From positions 5,321,541 to 5,385,540 of the forward strand of contig OZ023206.1 of the NCBI GenBank assembly GCA_963995525.1: a DNA stretch of 64,000 bases, read 5' to 3'. Origin of the DNA: Escarpia spicata. Taxonomy: Eukaryota > Annelida > Polychaeta > Sabellida > Siboglinidae. Both the position numbers and the translations under genes were made by a program. Within the stretch, counting starts at the first letter, position 1, and the number at the start of each line of letters is the position of its first letter. The notes beneath the pieces were generated by a model, which was given only the letters and a program-made list of their open reading frames with translations, was not told where the DNA came from and searched no databases. Positions 52,990-64,000 of the stretch are shown here, one piece after another.

Positions 52990-55900
52990 TCCTCTCAACA
53001 TATTTCTGATATGTCGGTGAACAGATAACGCAGGTGGCAGCAGTTTTCTCAGAGAATCTGCTGCAATCTGTTGACAGTGGGACAGGTTGCATCTATTTAA
53101 ACTAGATTCGCAGGGGGGACTCACAGAAAAGCCTGAAAATGGAGGCATAGATAAAGACAGCACAAATAAATCAGCAAATAACAGTCTGGAAAACTCTTCT
53201 GAAGCTGGATATAAATGTGTTTGTTTAAATGCAAGGAGTATAGTAAACAAAAGAAATGAACTAAACATTATGGTAGAAGATATTGACCCTCATATAATAG
53301 GTATAACCGAATCCTGGACCACCACCGATATATCAGATGCTGAATTGGGACTGACAGGATATGTAATGTTTAGAAAAGATAGAATAGGAAGAAAGGGAGG
53401 TGGAGTTATTTTATATATTAAAGAATCTTAAGCTTATGAAATAAAATTAGAAAGAGAAGCAGATTGCGAAGAAGCTGTTTGGTGTAACATAGTTACAGGA
53501 AACTCAACGTTAACAGTTGGGTTAGTTTATCGAAGTCCAAACATAAGCATAGAAGAGAATGAAAAAATACAAAACGCAATAAGGGAAGTAAGCAAACGGG
53601 ACTGTATTATTATGGGGGATTTTAACCATGGGCATATACAATGGAAATCTCTACAGAGTATGGGGAGAGAGGACCAAAAGTTGTTAGTGTTAGTTCAAGA
53701 TACATTCCTTTCTCAACATGTGCTAGAACCAACCAGGGGTGAGAATGTGTTAGACATAGTTTTGTCCTCACAGAATGAATTAGTTGACAATGTCAAGATA
53801 TGTGAGCCACTGGGGAGTAGCGATCACAACCAGATACATTTTACCATCAAAGTAAAATCAGAAAGGAATAGTAAAAAGCAGTATAGGAAAAATTTCCACA
53901 AAGGAAGGTATAAGGAGATGAGGAAATATTTAGCAAAGATAGACTGGAATAAGACACTGAAAAATAAGACGGCAACAGAATGCTGGAATATATTAAAGAG
54001 TGAAATTAAGTGCATAGTCGATAAATTTGTACCCTTCAAAAAACAAGGAAAACGGTCCAAAAAGAAACACTTATCGAAAGAAGCCATTAGAAAAATTAAG
54101 TATAAACAAATGATGTGGAAGTCATATAGATGTACTGGAAATGATGAAGACTACAACAGTTATAAAGAAGCACTTAACCAAGCTACAGCTGAAATTAGAA
54201 ATTCAAAGAGAAGCTATGAATAACAATTAGCTAGTAATATAAAACATGACAGCAAGAGTTTTTATGCGTATGTTCGAAGCAAACAGAAAGTTCAAGATAA
54301 GGTCGGTCCTCTAGAAGATAGTGCTGGAAATATAATATCAGAGGGATTTTTAATGGCTGAAGACCTGGATGAGTACTTTAGTTCAGTGTTTACCAGGGAA
54401 GATATTAGTTCACTGCCAATACCAGAGGCTAAGTTCAAGGGGGCAGGTTCAGACTATTTAGGACAATTAATTGTAACCCCGGAAAAGGTAGCTAAGAAAA
54501 TAAGGGCTATGAAGGATAATAAATCACCTGGAGTGGATGGTATTCCACCCAAACTACTATTGGAAATTGTAGAACAAATTAGCATACCACTTGCAACAGT
54601 TTTCAACTTGTCATTAGAAGAGGGAGTGGTTCCTTTAGAATGGAAAGAAGCAAACATTATACCGTTATTCAAAAAAGGTTCGAGAAACAAGTCAGAGAAC
54701 TATAGACCAGTGAGTTTAACATCAGTGATTTGTAAATTATTAGAAAGACTAATTAAAGATCACATGGTGGATTTTCTTGTTAAACAAAACTTGATAAACC
54801 CATCTCAACATGGTTTTTTTAAAGGGAGGTCATGCTTAACAAATATGTTATGTTTTTTGGAAGACATCACTAAGTGGTTAAATGAGGGATCACCAGTAGA
54901 TATCGTCTACTTAGATTTTCAAAAAGCTTTTGACAAAGTACCACATCAAATATTACTGCTTAAACTAAAGGCCCATGGCATAAGAAATGGTATAATAAAC
55001 TGGATAGAACAATGGCTGATTGTCAGAAGACAACGTGTAGTAGTTGATGGGGAGGCTTCAAACTGGAAATCGATATTGAGTGGGGTACCACAGGGATCAG
55101 TATTAGGTCCTATATTATTCTTAATATATATCAACGATTTGGATGATGAAATAACAAGCAAGGTGTTGAAATTTGCGGATGATACAAAAGTGTTTAGAAG
55201 GATTAAAAGTGATGGAGATAGACAGCATTTACAAGATGATCTTGACAGGTTGATCAAATGGTCTGAAAAGTGGCAAATGCTGTTCAATTTTGGGAAATGT
55301 AAATGCCTCCACACAGGACATGGGAACGAAGAAGTAGAATATACAATGGGGGGTACTGTACTAAGTACTACTGTAAAATAAAAGGACTTAGGGTTAGCCA
55401 TTAGTGCTGATATGAAGATTTCAGAGCAGTGCGGAATTGCAGCTTCAAAGGGAAATCAAATCCTTGGATTAATTAGGCGAAACATAACGTATAAGGAAAA
55501 AGAGCTAATAATACCGCGGTACAAAACAATAGTTAGGCCTCATTTAGAATATTGTATTCAAGCATGGAGGCCATATCGCAGGAAGGACATAGATATGCTA
55601 GAAAGAATGCAGAGGAGAGCAACTAAAAGGATACCAAATCTGAGGGATCTTAGTTACGAAATACGCCTAAAAAAATGCGGTTTAACAACACTAGAGACCA
55701 GGAGATTGAGAGGAGATCAGATAGAAGTGTTTAAAATATTGAAGGGTTATGAAAATATTGATAGAAATATGTTTTTCACAGTTAAGAAAGATAGAAGGAC
55801 TAGAGGACATGAACTTGCAATAGCAAAGGAGCAGAGTAAATTGGATATAAGAAAGTTTTCTTTTTCACAAAGAACTGTAAATGAATGGAACAGATTACCT

Positions 55901-56080
55901 GCTGATTGTGTGGGTGCTAGTAGCGTGAATATGTTTAAAAATAAAATCGACACATACCTCAGACGGGCGGGATACACATAGATAAAAGGGTCGGACTCTC
56001 GATAAGCCAAAGACTTCCTTGTCCACCTGCCACCTAGAGTTAATTCTCTGGGTGGCAATCTTGTTAAATCTTGTTAAAGG
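52990..56080 (+). mobile_element. CR1-clade LINE, nearly full ORF2 with three nonsense codons
   Basis: A single frame runs from about 53,105 to TAG at 55,979-55,981. It starts with an AP-type endonuclease (VCLNARSIVNKRNEL, IIGITESW, IMGDFNHGHIQW, GSSDHNQIHF), then the reverse transcriptase (NKSPGVDGIPPKLL, IPLFKKGSRNKSENYRPVSL, LDFQKAFDKVPH, SGVPQGSVLGP, catalytic KFADDTKVF) and the C-terminal block (RPHLEYCIQAWRPY, FSFSQRTVNEWNRLP). It is interrupted by stops at 53,429, 54,221 and 55,379 with no frameshift. The last is GAA to TAA judged from the copy at 16.1 kb. The 3' UTR ends in CTTGTTAAATCTTGTTAAA. ORF1 is absent (5' truncated). It sits in the PEBP intron, ending about 55 bases before the next acceptor. 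Confidence 0.92.
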
Positions 56081-56134
56081 TGTTGATGACGCTCTAAGAT
56101 GTGGCTGTAGACCCGATGACGTCTGTGTTGGCAG

Positions 56135-56233
56135 GACGCCCTTTTCGTGCTTGTTATCGTCGACCCGGACGCCCCGAGCAGGAACAATCCAACGAACCGC
56201 TATTGGAACCACGGCATCTTCGCGGACATCACG
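56135..56233 (+). CDS. PEBP-family protein, exon with DPDAPSR motif
   Basis: Thirty-three codons between GTGTTGGCAG and ACG|GTAACG, phase 0 at both ends: DALFVLVIVDPDAPSR then NNPTNRYWNHGIFADIT. DPDAPSR is the first conserved PEBP region, whose Asp lines the anion-binding pocket; the W.HG...DI segment corresponds to HHWLVVNI in vertebrate PEBP1. Confidence 0.88.
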
Positions 56234-56443
56234 GTAACGCTTAGCTAGCCTTAGTTAGCCTTAGTTAGATAGTTAGCCTTTCTCTAACGATAGTTATCGT
56301 AAAAATACCTAATTAAATTATCGATAGTAACGATAGTTGGCGAATATATTAGCTACATGTGCCATACAGAAAACAATATTCGCAAACATGTTTGTTCAAT
56401 GTGATTTTATAAATTCACTTACTTGCCAACCGATTATTTAAAG

Positions 56444-56524
56444 ATCGTCGACCATCTGAACGGCATCTACAGACAAACCATTTTACGAAGCAACAACCTC
56501 AACAGCCACGGGACGACGTCTCTC
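56444..56524 (+). CDS. possible optional PEBP exon
   Basis: Twenty-seven codons flanked by TTTAAAG and CTC|GTAAGG, phase 0 at both ends (IVDHLNGIYRQTILRSNN...). It could be inserted between the DPDAPSR exon and the exon at 57,898 without breaking frame, but the family alignment is better without it. Alternative exon or chance. Confidence 0.25.
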
Positions 56525-56574
56525 GTAAGGCATAAGTCTTGGTTTCCAATTGATTTTTCTTGGTGTTCAGTTCC

Positions 56575-56765
56575 ACAATTCTATCACAATACTATTATAG
56601 TAGTAATAGTATTAACACAATACTATTGTAGTAGTAATATTATTAACACAATACTATTGTAGTAGTAGTAGTAGTAGTATTAACACAATAATATTACAGT
56701 AGTAATAGTATTAACACAATACTATTATAGTAGTAATAGTATTAACACAATACTATTATATGAAT
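56575..56765. repeat. 31-bp AT-rich minisatellite
   Basis: About six units of CACAATACTATTATAGTAGT followed by AATAGTATTAA; one unit has an expanded AGT run. A stray unit (GTAGTAATAGTATTAACACA) recurs at 57,375-57,394. Confidence 0.9.
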
Positions 56766-57449
56766 ATTTTTACGTATGTCAAAATAATCTACCAACGTTT
56801 CGAATTACGTAAGCACCCAGGATCAAAACGAGGCTGGTGTGGACTGTCCCTTTGTGTTGGAATATGATAGCAGCGAACGTTTTTGCCGTTTCATCACAAA
56901 GGAAGATTTACTTCAACCCACCATCCTCCCCTTACTACCACCATGATACTTTGTTGCATGATACCTAATTGTGTTAATTTCTTTGGTAGCAGGCTTTGAT
57001 GAACCTGCTGCACTTGTATGTGTCTATGTTTTCCTTGCACGTGTTACCATAACGTTGGAGATAGTTGTGTTTAGCACGTCCAATATTGTACCTGTGCTGA
57101 ATATGTATATACACATTATTGTTTGATATGGGGTGGGGGAAAATTACCACCCCACCTTTGCTAATCTGATTTGTCATTTAATAATTGTTTGTAGTACCTC
57201 GATGATAGTATCAGTTGTTTAAGCGCTTAAGCTTTATCTCATCGAATGATGTATTTGGTTTGTTCCTCTCGGTTACAATTATTAAATGACCGTTACCAAC
57301 TACATTAATTCCTGTTCAATTATTATAGCAAACAAGCTCAGGGTTCTGCCAGTAAGCATCAGCAGGGTATAAAGTAGTAATAGTATTAACACAACAATCA
57401 CAACAGTAAAACTATTCTCAATAGTTACCTATACCTACCAAATTTTTAA
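56766..57449. other. PEBP intron sequence
   Basis: No exon, RNA gene or clear element recognised, apart from the stray repeat unit near 57,375. Confidence 0.45.
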
Positions 57450-57735
57450 TTCCGGGAGATTCTCACCGGATCTGCACGCTTCCAGTGCCTCTGATCTTGA
57501 CATCGGAAGACAGGGCGGGGGAGAGGGGCTGTTGATAATGTGTCACCGCCGCCGTAACTTCAGCTTCTCCTCCGCTGTCTCGGTTCGACTCATAACATCG
57601 GAAGATGGGGGAGGGGCTGCTGTTGGATATTTTCAGAGAAAATACAGGAGATTTGCCTGTATTCCGGGACACCGGGATATACACCAAAAATCCGGGAGAC
57701 TCCCGGATTCCACGGGAGAGTGGGCAGGCACAGTC
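57450..57735. mobile_element. DNA-transposon-like remnant with CCGGGAGACTCCCGG ends
   Basis: GC-rich block in an AT-rich intron. The right part contains AAATCCGGGAGACTCCCGG and CACGGGAGAGTGGGCAGGCA, resembling terminal sequences of a DNA element widespread in animals; the left edge has TTCCGGGAGATTCTC. Two direct copies of ACATCGGAAGA plus a GGGGGAGAGGGGCTG-type word lie inside. Assignment by resemblance only. Confidence 0.35.
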
Positions 57736-57897
57736 ACCCCTATATTTTCGTCGACCAATTTAGTGCACGTCAATTTATTTATGCAAGACCTCGAACAAAC
57801 TACTAACAGTATTTGTTTCTAAAACGACACTTATCAATGAGTGGTTAGCTACCTGGCTACCTCGACTGTTTCATAGCACAATCGTGTATTCTCGTAG

Positions 57898-57952
57898 GTG
57901 CGAGATTTACAGACGGGCAATATCGCTACTGGTTCAGGTCTAACACTTACAC
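57898..57952 (+). CDS. PEBP-family protein, small exon
   Basis: Fifty-five bases between ATTCTCGTAG and ACAC|GTGAGT: VRDLQTGNIATGSGLTLT plus one base. Joined to the previous exon it reads FADITVRDLQTGN, which fits the DI.G.DL..G segment of PEBPs, and its single leftover base is what the next exon requires. Confidence 0.8.
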
Positions 57953-58279
57953 GTGAGTAGATTGACATTATAACATATTACGTCACCCCGCATAACATAA
58001 TCGGACTGAGCCATGTATTAGTTAAATAAAAAAATATATAAACATATACTTTTAGCCCTTCCTAAAATTGAAGCGAACTTTTAAAAGAAACATTCTGAGA
58101 AACGAGGTCATTTTATTCACATTGTCCATTGTTTTTTTAATCTATAGGTTCATAAATGTCTGTATTTTATTAGTTTTGTATTTTTGTAGTTTTGTTTTGC
58201 TTGTCGATGAAAATAAACTGGACATTGAAAGATGATTTTGCAGGGTAAGTAATCCTACCAAAAAGCAATAAAACAATAG

Positions 58280-58280
<1 letters not shown>

Positions 58281-58323
<43 letters not shown>

Positions 58324-58325
58324 TG
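58281..58325. repeat. (GTGC)n microsatellite
   Basis: About eleven GTGC tetramers followed by GT-rich sequence with a CGCGCACGCG word. Confidence 0.95.
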
Positions 58326-58520
58326 TGTGGTGTGGTGATGGTGGTGTGTGCGCGCACGCGAATTATTCTGTCAACATACAAACAAACTACTGAAGCTCAT
58401 GATCTGCGGAATCCAAAAAAGGTAAAAACTCAATTTTACAATTTGGCGACTAAATATCGACGCTGCTGCGACAGGTCACATGGTGAAGTGTGGGTCAACA
58501 TGACACACGGACTATTTCAG

Positions 58521-58765
58521 GATACAGCCCCCCGACTCCACCTCGTGGATCAGGACCGCACCGCTACCAACTGTTCCTCTTCCGGCAGAGTACGACCCGC
58601 GGACGGCAGATGGCCGGCCACACACAGCCGCCTCGGCTCGGACGGTTCAACCTGCAAGCCTTCGTCAACGGCAACGGTCTGTGTGCGCCGGGCTCACTGA
58701 TAGGCGCCTTCCAGGTGAGGAGACCTCGATCAGACTGGGGGCAGGTTTGTGTGAAGTGGATGTAG
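58521..58765 (+). CDS. PEBP-family protein, exon with GPHRY motif
   Basis: After CTATTTCAG the frame reads YSPPTPPRGSGPHRYQLFLF, RQ, a variable loop, then RLGRFNLQAFVNGNGLCAPG and SLIGAFQ. PP..G.GPHRY is the second conserved PEBP region, and the F...NGL.AP...G.FQ strand is also diagnostic. The exon either ends at CAG|GTGAGG (58,714) and continues in a further exon, or reads on through VRRPRSDWGQVCVKWM to TAG at 58,763-58,765. I favour the splice but list the longer form because no downstream exon was found before 64,000. Confidence 0.85.
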
Positions 58766-59924
58766 TAAGTTGTTTCATGTTGTACGGTTCACGTGTCACT
58801 GATATAGTCCCTATGTTCACATGCGGTGCGGTGTTCGTTTTGATTGAGTTAACGAGATATAGGCCTAACAAGATTTCCATACGAAAACAAAACATGAAAC
58901 CCAGATGGCAGGTGGACGTGGAAGCCTTCGACTTATCAAGAATCCAAATTGTTTATGGACATGTGACCTGCCCTTGTGACGTCACTGGCAGTGTTGTCTT
59001 TAATATATTCACGCAGTTAATTTATACATAATCAGCATAATAATATGTTCCATTCATCCGTAGTTCATTGTTAGACATCTTGAACACTTCTCTCCCCACG
59101 TAAAGTCCTTGCCTCTAAGCTATGAAAACATTCTGCTGTGTAGGTCTACGCTACGCTAATATTACGTCGTGTCCTACATTTCCTTTATCGTTCTTGTCTG
59201 AACAAATAACGTCTATCAATATTTTCATAACCATTCAGTATTTAGCCATTTCTGTGTGATTTCCTCTTAATCTCCAAGTCTGTATAGTGGCTAAAGGGAT
59301 ACAAAATGCAATTTTGTGCAAATGCATCTAAAAGAGTTAATGAAACTAATTAGGCCCTATTTACAAATACAGTCAGAATGTTTTGCCAATAGTTTACTTG
59401 AATAACCGTGTTGAAGACACAGAGAATAAGTTGTATAAACAACGTCATTTTACCAAATCCTGACGTCACGAATGCCTACACTTCCCAGTTCGCCGGTCAC
59501 CGAACTGGGAATACTTGTCTAGTATACGACGCTCAGTAACCCACATATTTCAGCTAACCAATTGTTAGCATTTTTAATATGTTTTCAGCGGATTTTTCAC
59601 TTTCAGTTATGTCAGTTGTTTTATGTATAATTATAAGATGTTTGTATCCATGGCCGGTATAGCAGACCAGGTAATATACGACGTAAATAATCGCCAAATT
59701 TGCATTGTCGCTAGAACGTGTAAACGGATTACACCCACGTGTTGCACGGTGTTGTATTATAATCATTGTTTGTACATATAAAGGTGTAACTCGGCTTTTG
59801 AATCGAATACGAGAAACTAATATATGAGGTGGCGTATTCGAGCAAAACGTGGAACCTGGAGCGTCATAACCGGCGTCACAGCTTGGCGGCGTTTATTGGT
59901 CAAGACTCCGTGTCATGAGTTAAA
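58766..59924. other. region after the PEBP exon
   Basis: No further PEBP exon recognised. A perfect 9-bp-stem hairpin (CCCAGTTCG ... CGAACTGGG) lies at 59,486-59,511. The rest is AT-rich. Confidence 0.4.
58890..58955 (-). mobile_element. CR1 3' UTR fragment
   Basis: The plus-strand sequence AGATGGCAGGTGGACGTGGA and AGCCTTCGACTTATCAAGA is the reverse complement of the CR1 3' end seen at 16,745-16,785 and 55,995-56,035. Confidence 0.75.
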
Positions 59925-60265
59925 GGCCGGGATACACTGGCACTTTTCGCCTGACCAAATCAGACCAGACCAGACCAGACCAAACAAGACTCCCTCTGAC
60001 TGCAATATATCCACTACACCCACTGACACCCATTGCGCAATACTCGAAGCCGGCGTGACGTCACAATCGCGTAAACAAGAACACTTTCGACTACGTCATA
60101 CTGTTCCGACGGAGTCGAAAGTTACCACGTTTACGTGATTATGACGTCATACCTGCTTCGAGTGTAGCGCAATCGGTGTCAGTCGGTGTAGTGGGTACAC
60201 TGCAGTCGGACGGAGTCTGGTGTGGTCTGGTTTGGTCGGGCGAAAAGTGACAGTAAATCCCGGCC
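59925..60265. mobile_element. foldback MITE with about 150-bp inverted arms
   Basis: The left end GGCCGGGATACACTGGCACT and TTTCGCCTGACC is matched by the complement of the right end (GGCCGGGATTTACTGTCACT, TTTCGCCCGACC). Pairing continues through the CCACTACACC.ACTGACACC words to the GACGTCA centre. No open frame and no clear target-site duplication. Confidence 0.85.
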
Positions 60266-60492
60266 TGAAGATGTTGGATATCGGATGTTTCTTTGGAATC
60301 TTCCATTTTGAGATCGCATTTTGAGTAAACCACTAATATTTTGATTGTAGTTGCAAATGGTTAGTTCGCAGTAATTCCATTCGGTGCATGACATAAAACT
60401 AAATCACATTTGCTTAGGCGTTTATGTTTACATCTTTCCACTCAAAAGAAACCACTTCCTATTTTAAAGACAAGTTCAAAACTGTTTATTGG

Positions 60493-61217
60493 TAAGTTAT
60501 GCACTGTGAGCATTATATATGTTTGGCGTGAGATGCAACATTGTTTAACTCTGGAATGCCTGCACTGTGAGCATTATACATGTTTGGCGTGAGATGCAAC
60601 ATTGTTTAACTCTGGAATGCCTGCACTGTGAGCATTATACATGTTTGGCGTGAGATGCAACATTGTTTAACTCTGGAATGCCTGCACTGTGAGCATTAGA
60701 CATGTTTGGCGTGAGATGCAACATTGTTTAACTCTGGAATGCCTGCACTGTGAGCATTATACATGTTTGGCGTGAGATGCAACATTGTTTAACTCTGGAA
60801 TGCCTGCACTGTGAGCATTATACATGTTTGGCGTGAGATGCAACATTGTTTAACTCTGGAATGCCTGCACTGTGAGCATTAGACATGTTTGGCGTGAGAT
60901 GCAACATTGTTTAACTCTGGAATGCCTGCACTGTGAGCATTATACATGTTTGGCGTGAGATGCAACATTGTTTAACTCTGGAATGCCTGCACTGTGAGCA
61001 TTAGACATGTTTGGCGTGAGATGCAACATTGTTTAACTCTGGAATGCCTGCACTGTGAGCATTAGACATGTTTGGCGTGAGATGCAACATTGTTTAACTC
61101 TAGAATGCCTGAACTGTGAGCATTAGACATGTTTGGCGTGAGATGCAACATTGTTTAACTCTAGAATGCCTGCACTGTGAGCATTATACATGTTTGGCGT
61201 GAGATGCAACATTGTTT
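60493..61217. repeat. 61-bp minisatellite
   Basis: Twelve units of CTGCACTGTGAGCATTATAC, ATGTTTGGCGTGAGATGCAA and CATTGTTTAACTCTGGAATG, varying mainly at ATTATAC/ATTAGAC. Confidence 0.97.
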
Positions 61218-62814
61218 AAGCAGACGGAGATAGTTCCATCAGACACGTAATCTCTTTCCTGTCAACGCTGTTGTTGCACTTGTGCGCAACTAGTTGACGA
61301 CTAAACGTCATACCCTTTCACATTCAATACTAATCTTAATAGTGTTTATTTTATATAGCGCCATATCCATGACGCTCATAGCGCTTTACACAAGACTAAT
61401 ACATAAGTTATATTTTTACAGTTCACGTGCGAAAACCCCTGACTCTGAACGAAGTATCTGACATGGCGCCGGGTGTGGAACGAGGGGGTGCGATTGTCGA
61501 CGGGTGTGCGCTCATAGCAAATAAAACAATGTTCTATAATCATACATTTGTTGCATTTGCTATTCGAAATATAATAACTAAATTCTAAAGGTTTTTAGGT
61601 TGTTTTGTCCCCTCACATAACTGGAGGTCCGCGGGCCTGGAGCCCGAAAATCGTATGTTAGGCATGCAGCTGCTAGGCCTAGTTGGCTCGCGCGGGTTTT
61701 GGATATATCTGTCAATGTAGTTGTATTAGCGGAGACCGTACATGAACTACAAGAGAATAGCTACAAGACTGCAACGAGGTATTCTAGAAGCTTGTCTGAA
61801 TATTAGTTTGGATAAGACACAATTCGCGTGGCGGGACACCAGAGAAAGGAGTTGAGATCAAGTTCACGGGTGGCTTGGTGAAATGGATATAATGACGTGT
61901 ATGTTTATAGACAGAAGTGCGGCGAAAGGTGCACAGAAGACGGTGCAAAGGCACGGTGGAAGGGAGAGGGGTCACGGCAGATCGGAATAGTATTCGGTAT
62001 TTGGTGACGCTGGTGATTTTACTCGTAAGCGTTGAAGGTAAACACGGTACAATGTTACACTGGAGATACAACCCAGTGAGAAAATCACGTCAGGATGTGG
62101 GTGTTCCACTCTGATCCACCCAGCCACAGTCGCACCCGCATGCTGACGGTTTCTCGTCGAATGGCTGATTGCTGATTACCAGCTAATCGTGTTGCAACTG
62201 TCAATAAATCACCTGTGTGACCGCAGACAAATGTAGGTATGACGGACAGGTACGGATGGCTTCATAAGTAGTGATCATGATACTACATGGGCCAAAGATA
62301 CATTTTTGTTACTTCTTAGGTGCAGCTAGAGTTATATAATAGCCTTGTACGCCTAAAACCAAGCTCAAAGGTGCGTCAAGATAAAATGTTAGTCTCAGAA
62401 TCGATAAGCTGTATTCGAGTTATCAACAGACTGATGGATATATCCTTAGCAAACCATTATATGTCATTCTATAACATACTACACAATAAATACAATAAAC
62501 AATTATATAACATTTCTACAACCACGGCAATTTCTATAGAATTCTGTATTCTATTTTATAAAATTCTATAGAATTTCATGGCCACATGAATTGTTGTAGA
62601 ATTCCTTAGAACGTCTATAGAACTCTACAGCAACAAAATATTTTCTAGAAAATCTTGCGCAAAAATCCTTTAGAATATTTCCTGTAACATATATATTCCA
62701 TAGCTATTCCATAGAATGTTGCTAAGGTTACGCCATAACGCCAAGGTGGATTATAAACAAGGTTATATAATAAAGGTAGGTTTTATAACAACGACGGTGT
62801 GGGATTGTAAAGGT
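61218..62814. other. intergenic sequence with a SINE tail and AT palindromes
   Basis: 61,335-61,420 resembles the 3' tail of the L2-like LINE/SINE family (TATAGCGCCATATCC, AGCGCTTTACACAAG). 62,525-62,640 is full of ATTCTATAGAATT-type palindromes. A plus-strand open stretch at 61,917-62,114 has a hydrophobic IRYLVTLVILLVSVEG before a GTAAAC and could be a signal-peptide exon, but nothing supports it further. Confidence 0.4.
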
Positions 62815-63090
62815 AAAGGTAAGTTCTTATATAGCGCAGTATCCAGTCCTAAGGACTGCTCAAAGTGCTTTACACTTTACTCCCTGGCAGATCTGTTCAA
62901 TCGAACACCATCTCGACTTCTCTGGGAAGCATTCAGCCACGCTGCAATTAATGCGCAACGACTATATGTACACAAATATCCACATTGTCTATAGCCAGGT
63001 ACTCATTCATGTAGCTGAGTGAATTGAAGCAACGTAGAGTGAACGAACTTGCCCAAGGTTCGACACCGTACAAAACACGGGTCTTTTGTA
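62815..63090 (-). mobile_element. SINE copy, 3' portion
   Basis: The plus-strand sequence begins GTAAGTTCTTATATAGCGCA (the L2-type tail on the minus strand), followed by AAAGTGCTTTACACTTTACT, CCTGGCAGATCTGTTC, GACTTCTCTGGGAAGCATTC and TTGAAGCAACGTAGAGTGAA. It ends about ten bases before the stop codon of the DOK-like gene, so it forms that gene's 3' flank. Confidence 0.7.
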
Positions 63091-63099
63091 AACACTACG

Positions 63100-63580
63100 T
63101 CACGGACAGTCGGCCGCTGGTTCGGCTACTAACTCCACATAATGATGTAGGTCGCGGGTGCCCACTGACGGTGTCTCGGGCGTCGCCTGAGATCTGTCGG
63201 AGTCGGCTGCTGGCTCGGGTATGATATCCAGGTAGTTATGGACATCGCGTGTGCCCACTGACGGTGTCTCGAGTATTGTGTAGGTAGAGCCTTGTTGCCT
63301 CGCGGTGCTGGTTGACTGGGCCTCGTTAACATACGCATACTGGTCGTCTGTAGATTCGTCCGTACGGCGCCGTCGACCTGTCGATGTATGCTGGTTCGGC
63401 TGCTCGACTGCAAAAGTTGCCAAACGTGGGTCGACAATTCGGTTGATCACCGACCTACTAGCGTAATGTATCATACTAGGCGTGGGCGACTTGAACGAGA
63501 AAAAGCCTTCGCCGCTGGCACTGCGACGTCCAGCTTCGAAAATAAACGTTTCCCTCGTGTACTTAGCACTGCGGATGAAC
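63100..63580 (-). CDS. DOK-like docking protein, terminal exon (end of PTB domain and tyrosine tail)
   Basis: After CAATTTTCAG the frame reads FIRSAKYTRETFIFEAGRRS then ASGEGFFSFKS, the second half of an IRS-type PTB domain (compare WPYRFLRRFGRD...FSFEAGRR in DOK proteins). A disordered tail follows with four tyrosine sites: QYAYVNEA (YVN, a Grb2-SH2-type site), STYTILETP (ITIM-like), NYLDIIPE and HYVELVAE. The last two belong to an internally repeated module, ETPSVGTRD followed by EPAAD. Stop TGA at 63,100-63,102. DOK/FRS2-type adaptors bind phosphotyrosine on receptors at the membrane and recruit SH2 proteins. The 5' part of the gene lies beyond the window. Confidence 0.8.
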
Positions 63581-63785
63581 CTGAAAATTGACGCAAGCGA
63601 ATATTACGACCAGTTCACGAGGAGAAAGGTGCCCGAGTCAGGCCCCTAATGTATCACGGCTCCTTGGCAAACAGGTTCACTAACATATATCACCATTCAC
63701 CAATATGGATTATGTTGAAGACTAGCATCATTGATCAAACAAATTAAAGTGACATGTGAAATGGGATTGCTGGTAGATGACGTAC

Positions 63786-63933
63786 TTGTTTGGCCAGTAT
63801 TGAATGATGGCTTCTGACGTCGGTTCGCGCAGTCTTATACAGTCAGTATCAATTTGAAGTTGATAAATTGCTATTCCACGTTTGCAGCGCTTCAAAGCCT
63901 CGATTTCCTCAAGTTGCACCACGAAAATATATT
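63786..63933 (-). CDS. DOK-like docking protein, PTB-domain exon
   Basis: Between GTCTTGTTTTAG and AACAA|GTACGT the exon encodes YIFVVQLEEIEALKRCKRGI then AIYQLQIDTDCIRLREP and IIQYWPNK. This is the first half of an IRS-type PTB domain (V..TEAS.RC.L.G.Y.L.....L.L......I..WP). Leftover phase 2 joins exactly with the next exon as WPNK|FIRS. No PH domain is visible because the upstream exons are outside the window. Confidence 0.8.
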
Positions 63934-64000
63934 CTAAAACAAGACAGTGGCGCAGCTGTGTGTTAATTACATTTCATTGCTAATTTGCTATGCATTTGTC

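Noticed and set aside
61917..62114. Possible signal-peptide first exon on the plus strand
   Set aside because: Only a hydrophobic stretch and a GTAAAC support it; no downstream exon found in the window.

Overview
The window is eukaryotic, animal nuclear DNA: small exons with GT/AG junctions, non-LTR retrotransposons of several clades, SINEs, DNA-transposon remnants and a very heavy load of minisatellites. The best-resolved gene, its intron-rich structure, the CR1/L2-type LINEs and a PEBP protein of invertebrate type suggest a lophotrochozoan, perhaps a mollusc; that assignment is inference.

Layout. 1-12.7 kb is a 72-bp satellite with higher-order structure, open at the left edge. 13.35-18.97 kb (+) holds the last exons of an unrecognised Gln-rich coiled-coil gene whose intron carries two LINE fragments. 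19.9-46.9 kb (-) is a complete 16-exon DDX41 (Abstrakt) DEAD-box helicase gene, converging on the previous gene. Much of its roughly 27 kb is tandem repeat lying in introns 3 and 8-13. 47.5-51 kb is a graveyard of LINE and hAT fragments, followed by a 387-bp near-perfect palindrome. 52.4-58.8 kb (+) is a PEBP-family gene with a 3-kb CR1 LINE in its first visible intron. 59-62.8 kb has a foldback MITE and a 61-bp minisatellite. 63.1-63.93 kb (-) is the 3' end of a DOK-like adaptor (IRS-type PTB domain plus a tail of tyrosine motifs).

Main observation. Several minisatellites here are built from exon-intron junctions rather than placed at random in introns. The array in front of DDX41 exon 14 repeats that exon's 3' splice site plus its first coding bases about 50 times. 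The array behind exon 12 repeats that exon's 3' end plus its 5' splice site about 20 times. The upstream coiled-coil gene has one array repeating a 5' splice site and another repeating its terminal coding exon with an acceptor-like AG. A single, unamplified duplicate of the exon 6 acceptor region may be an early stage. Two other arrays are amplified pieces of a SINE and of a LINE reading frame. DDX41 is itself a spliceosome-associated helicase, so its own transcript must be spliced through dozens of decoy sites.

DDX41 reads through in frame except for one surplus base in a six-base homopolymer in exon 7, which is either an assembly error or a real lesion. The genes do not form an operon and no functional link between them is visible.
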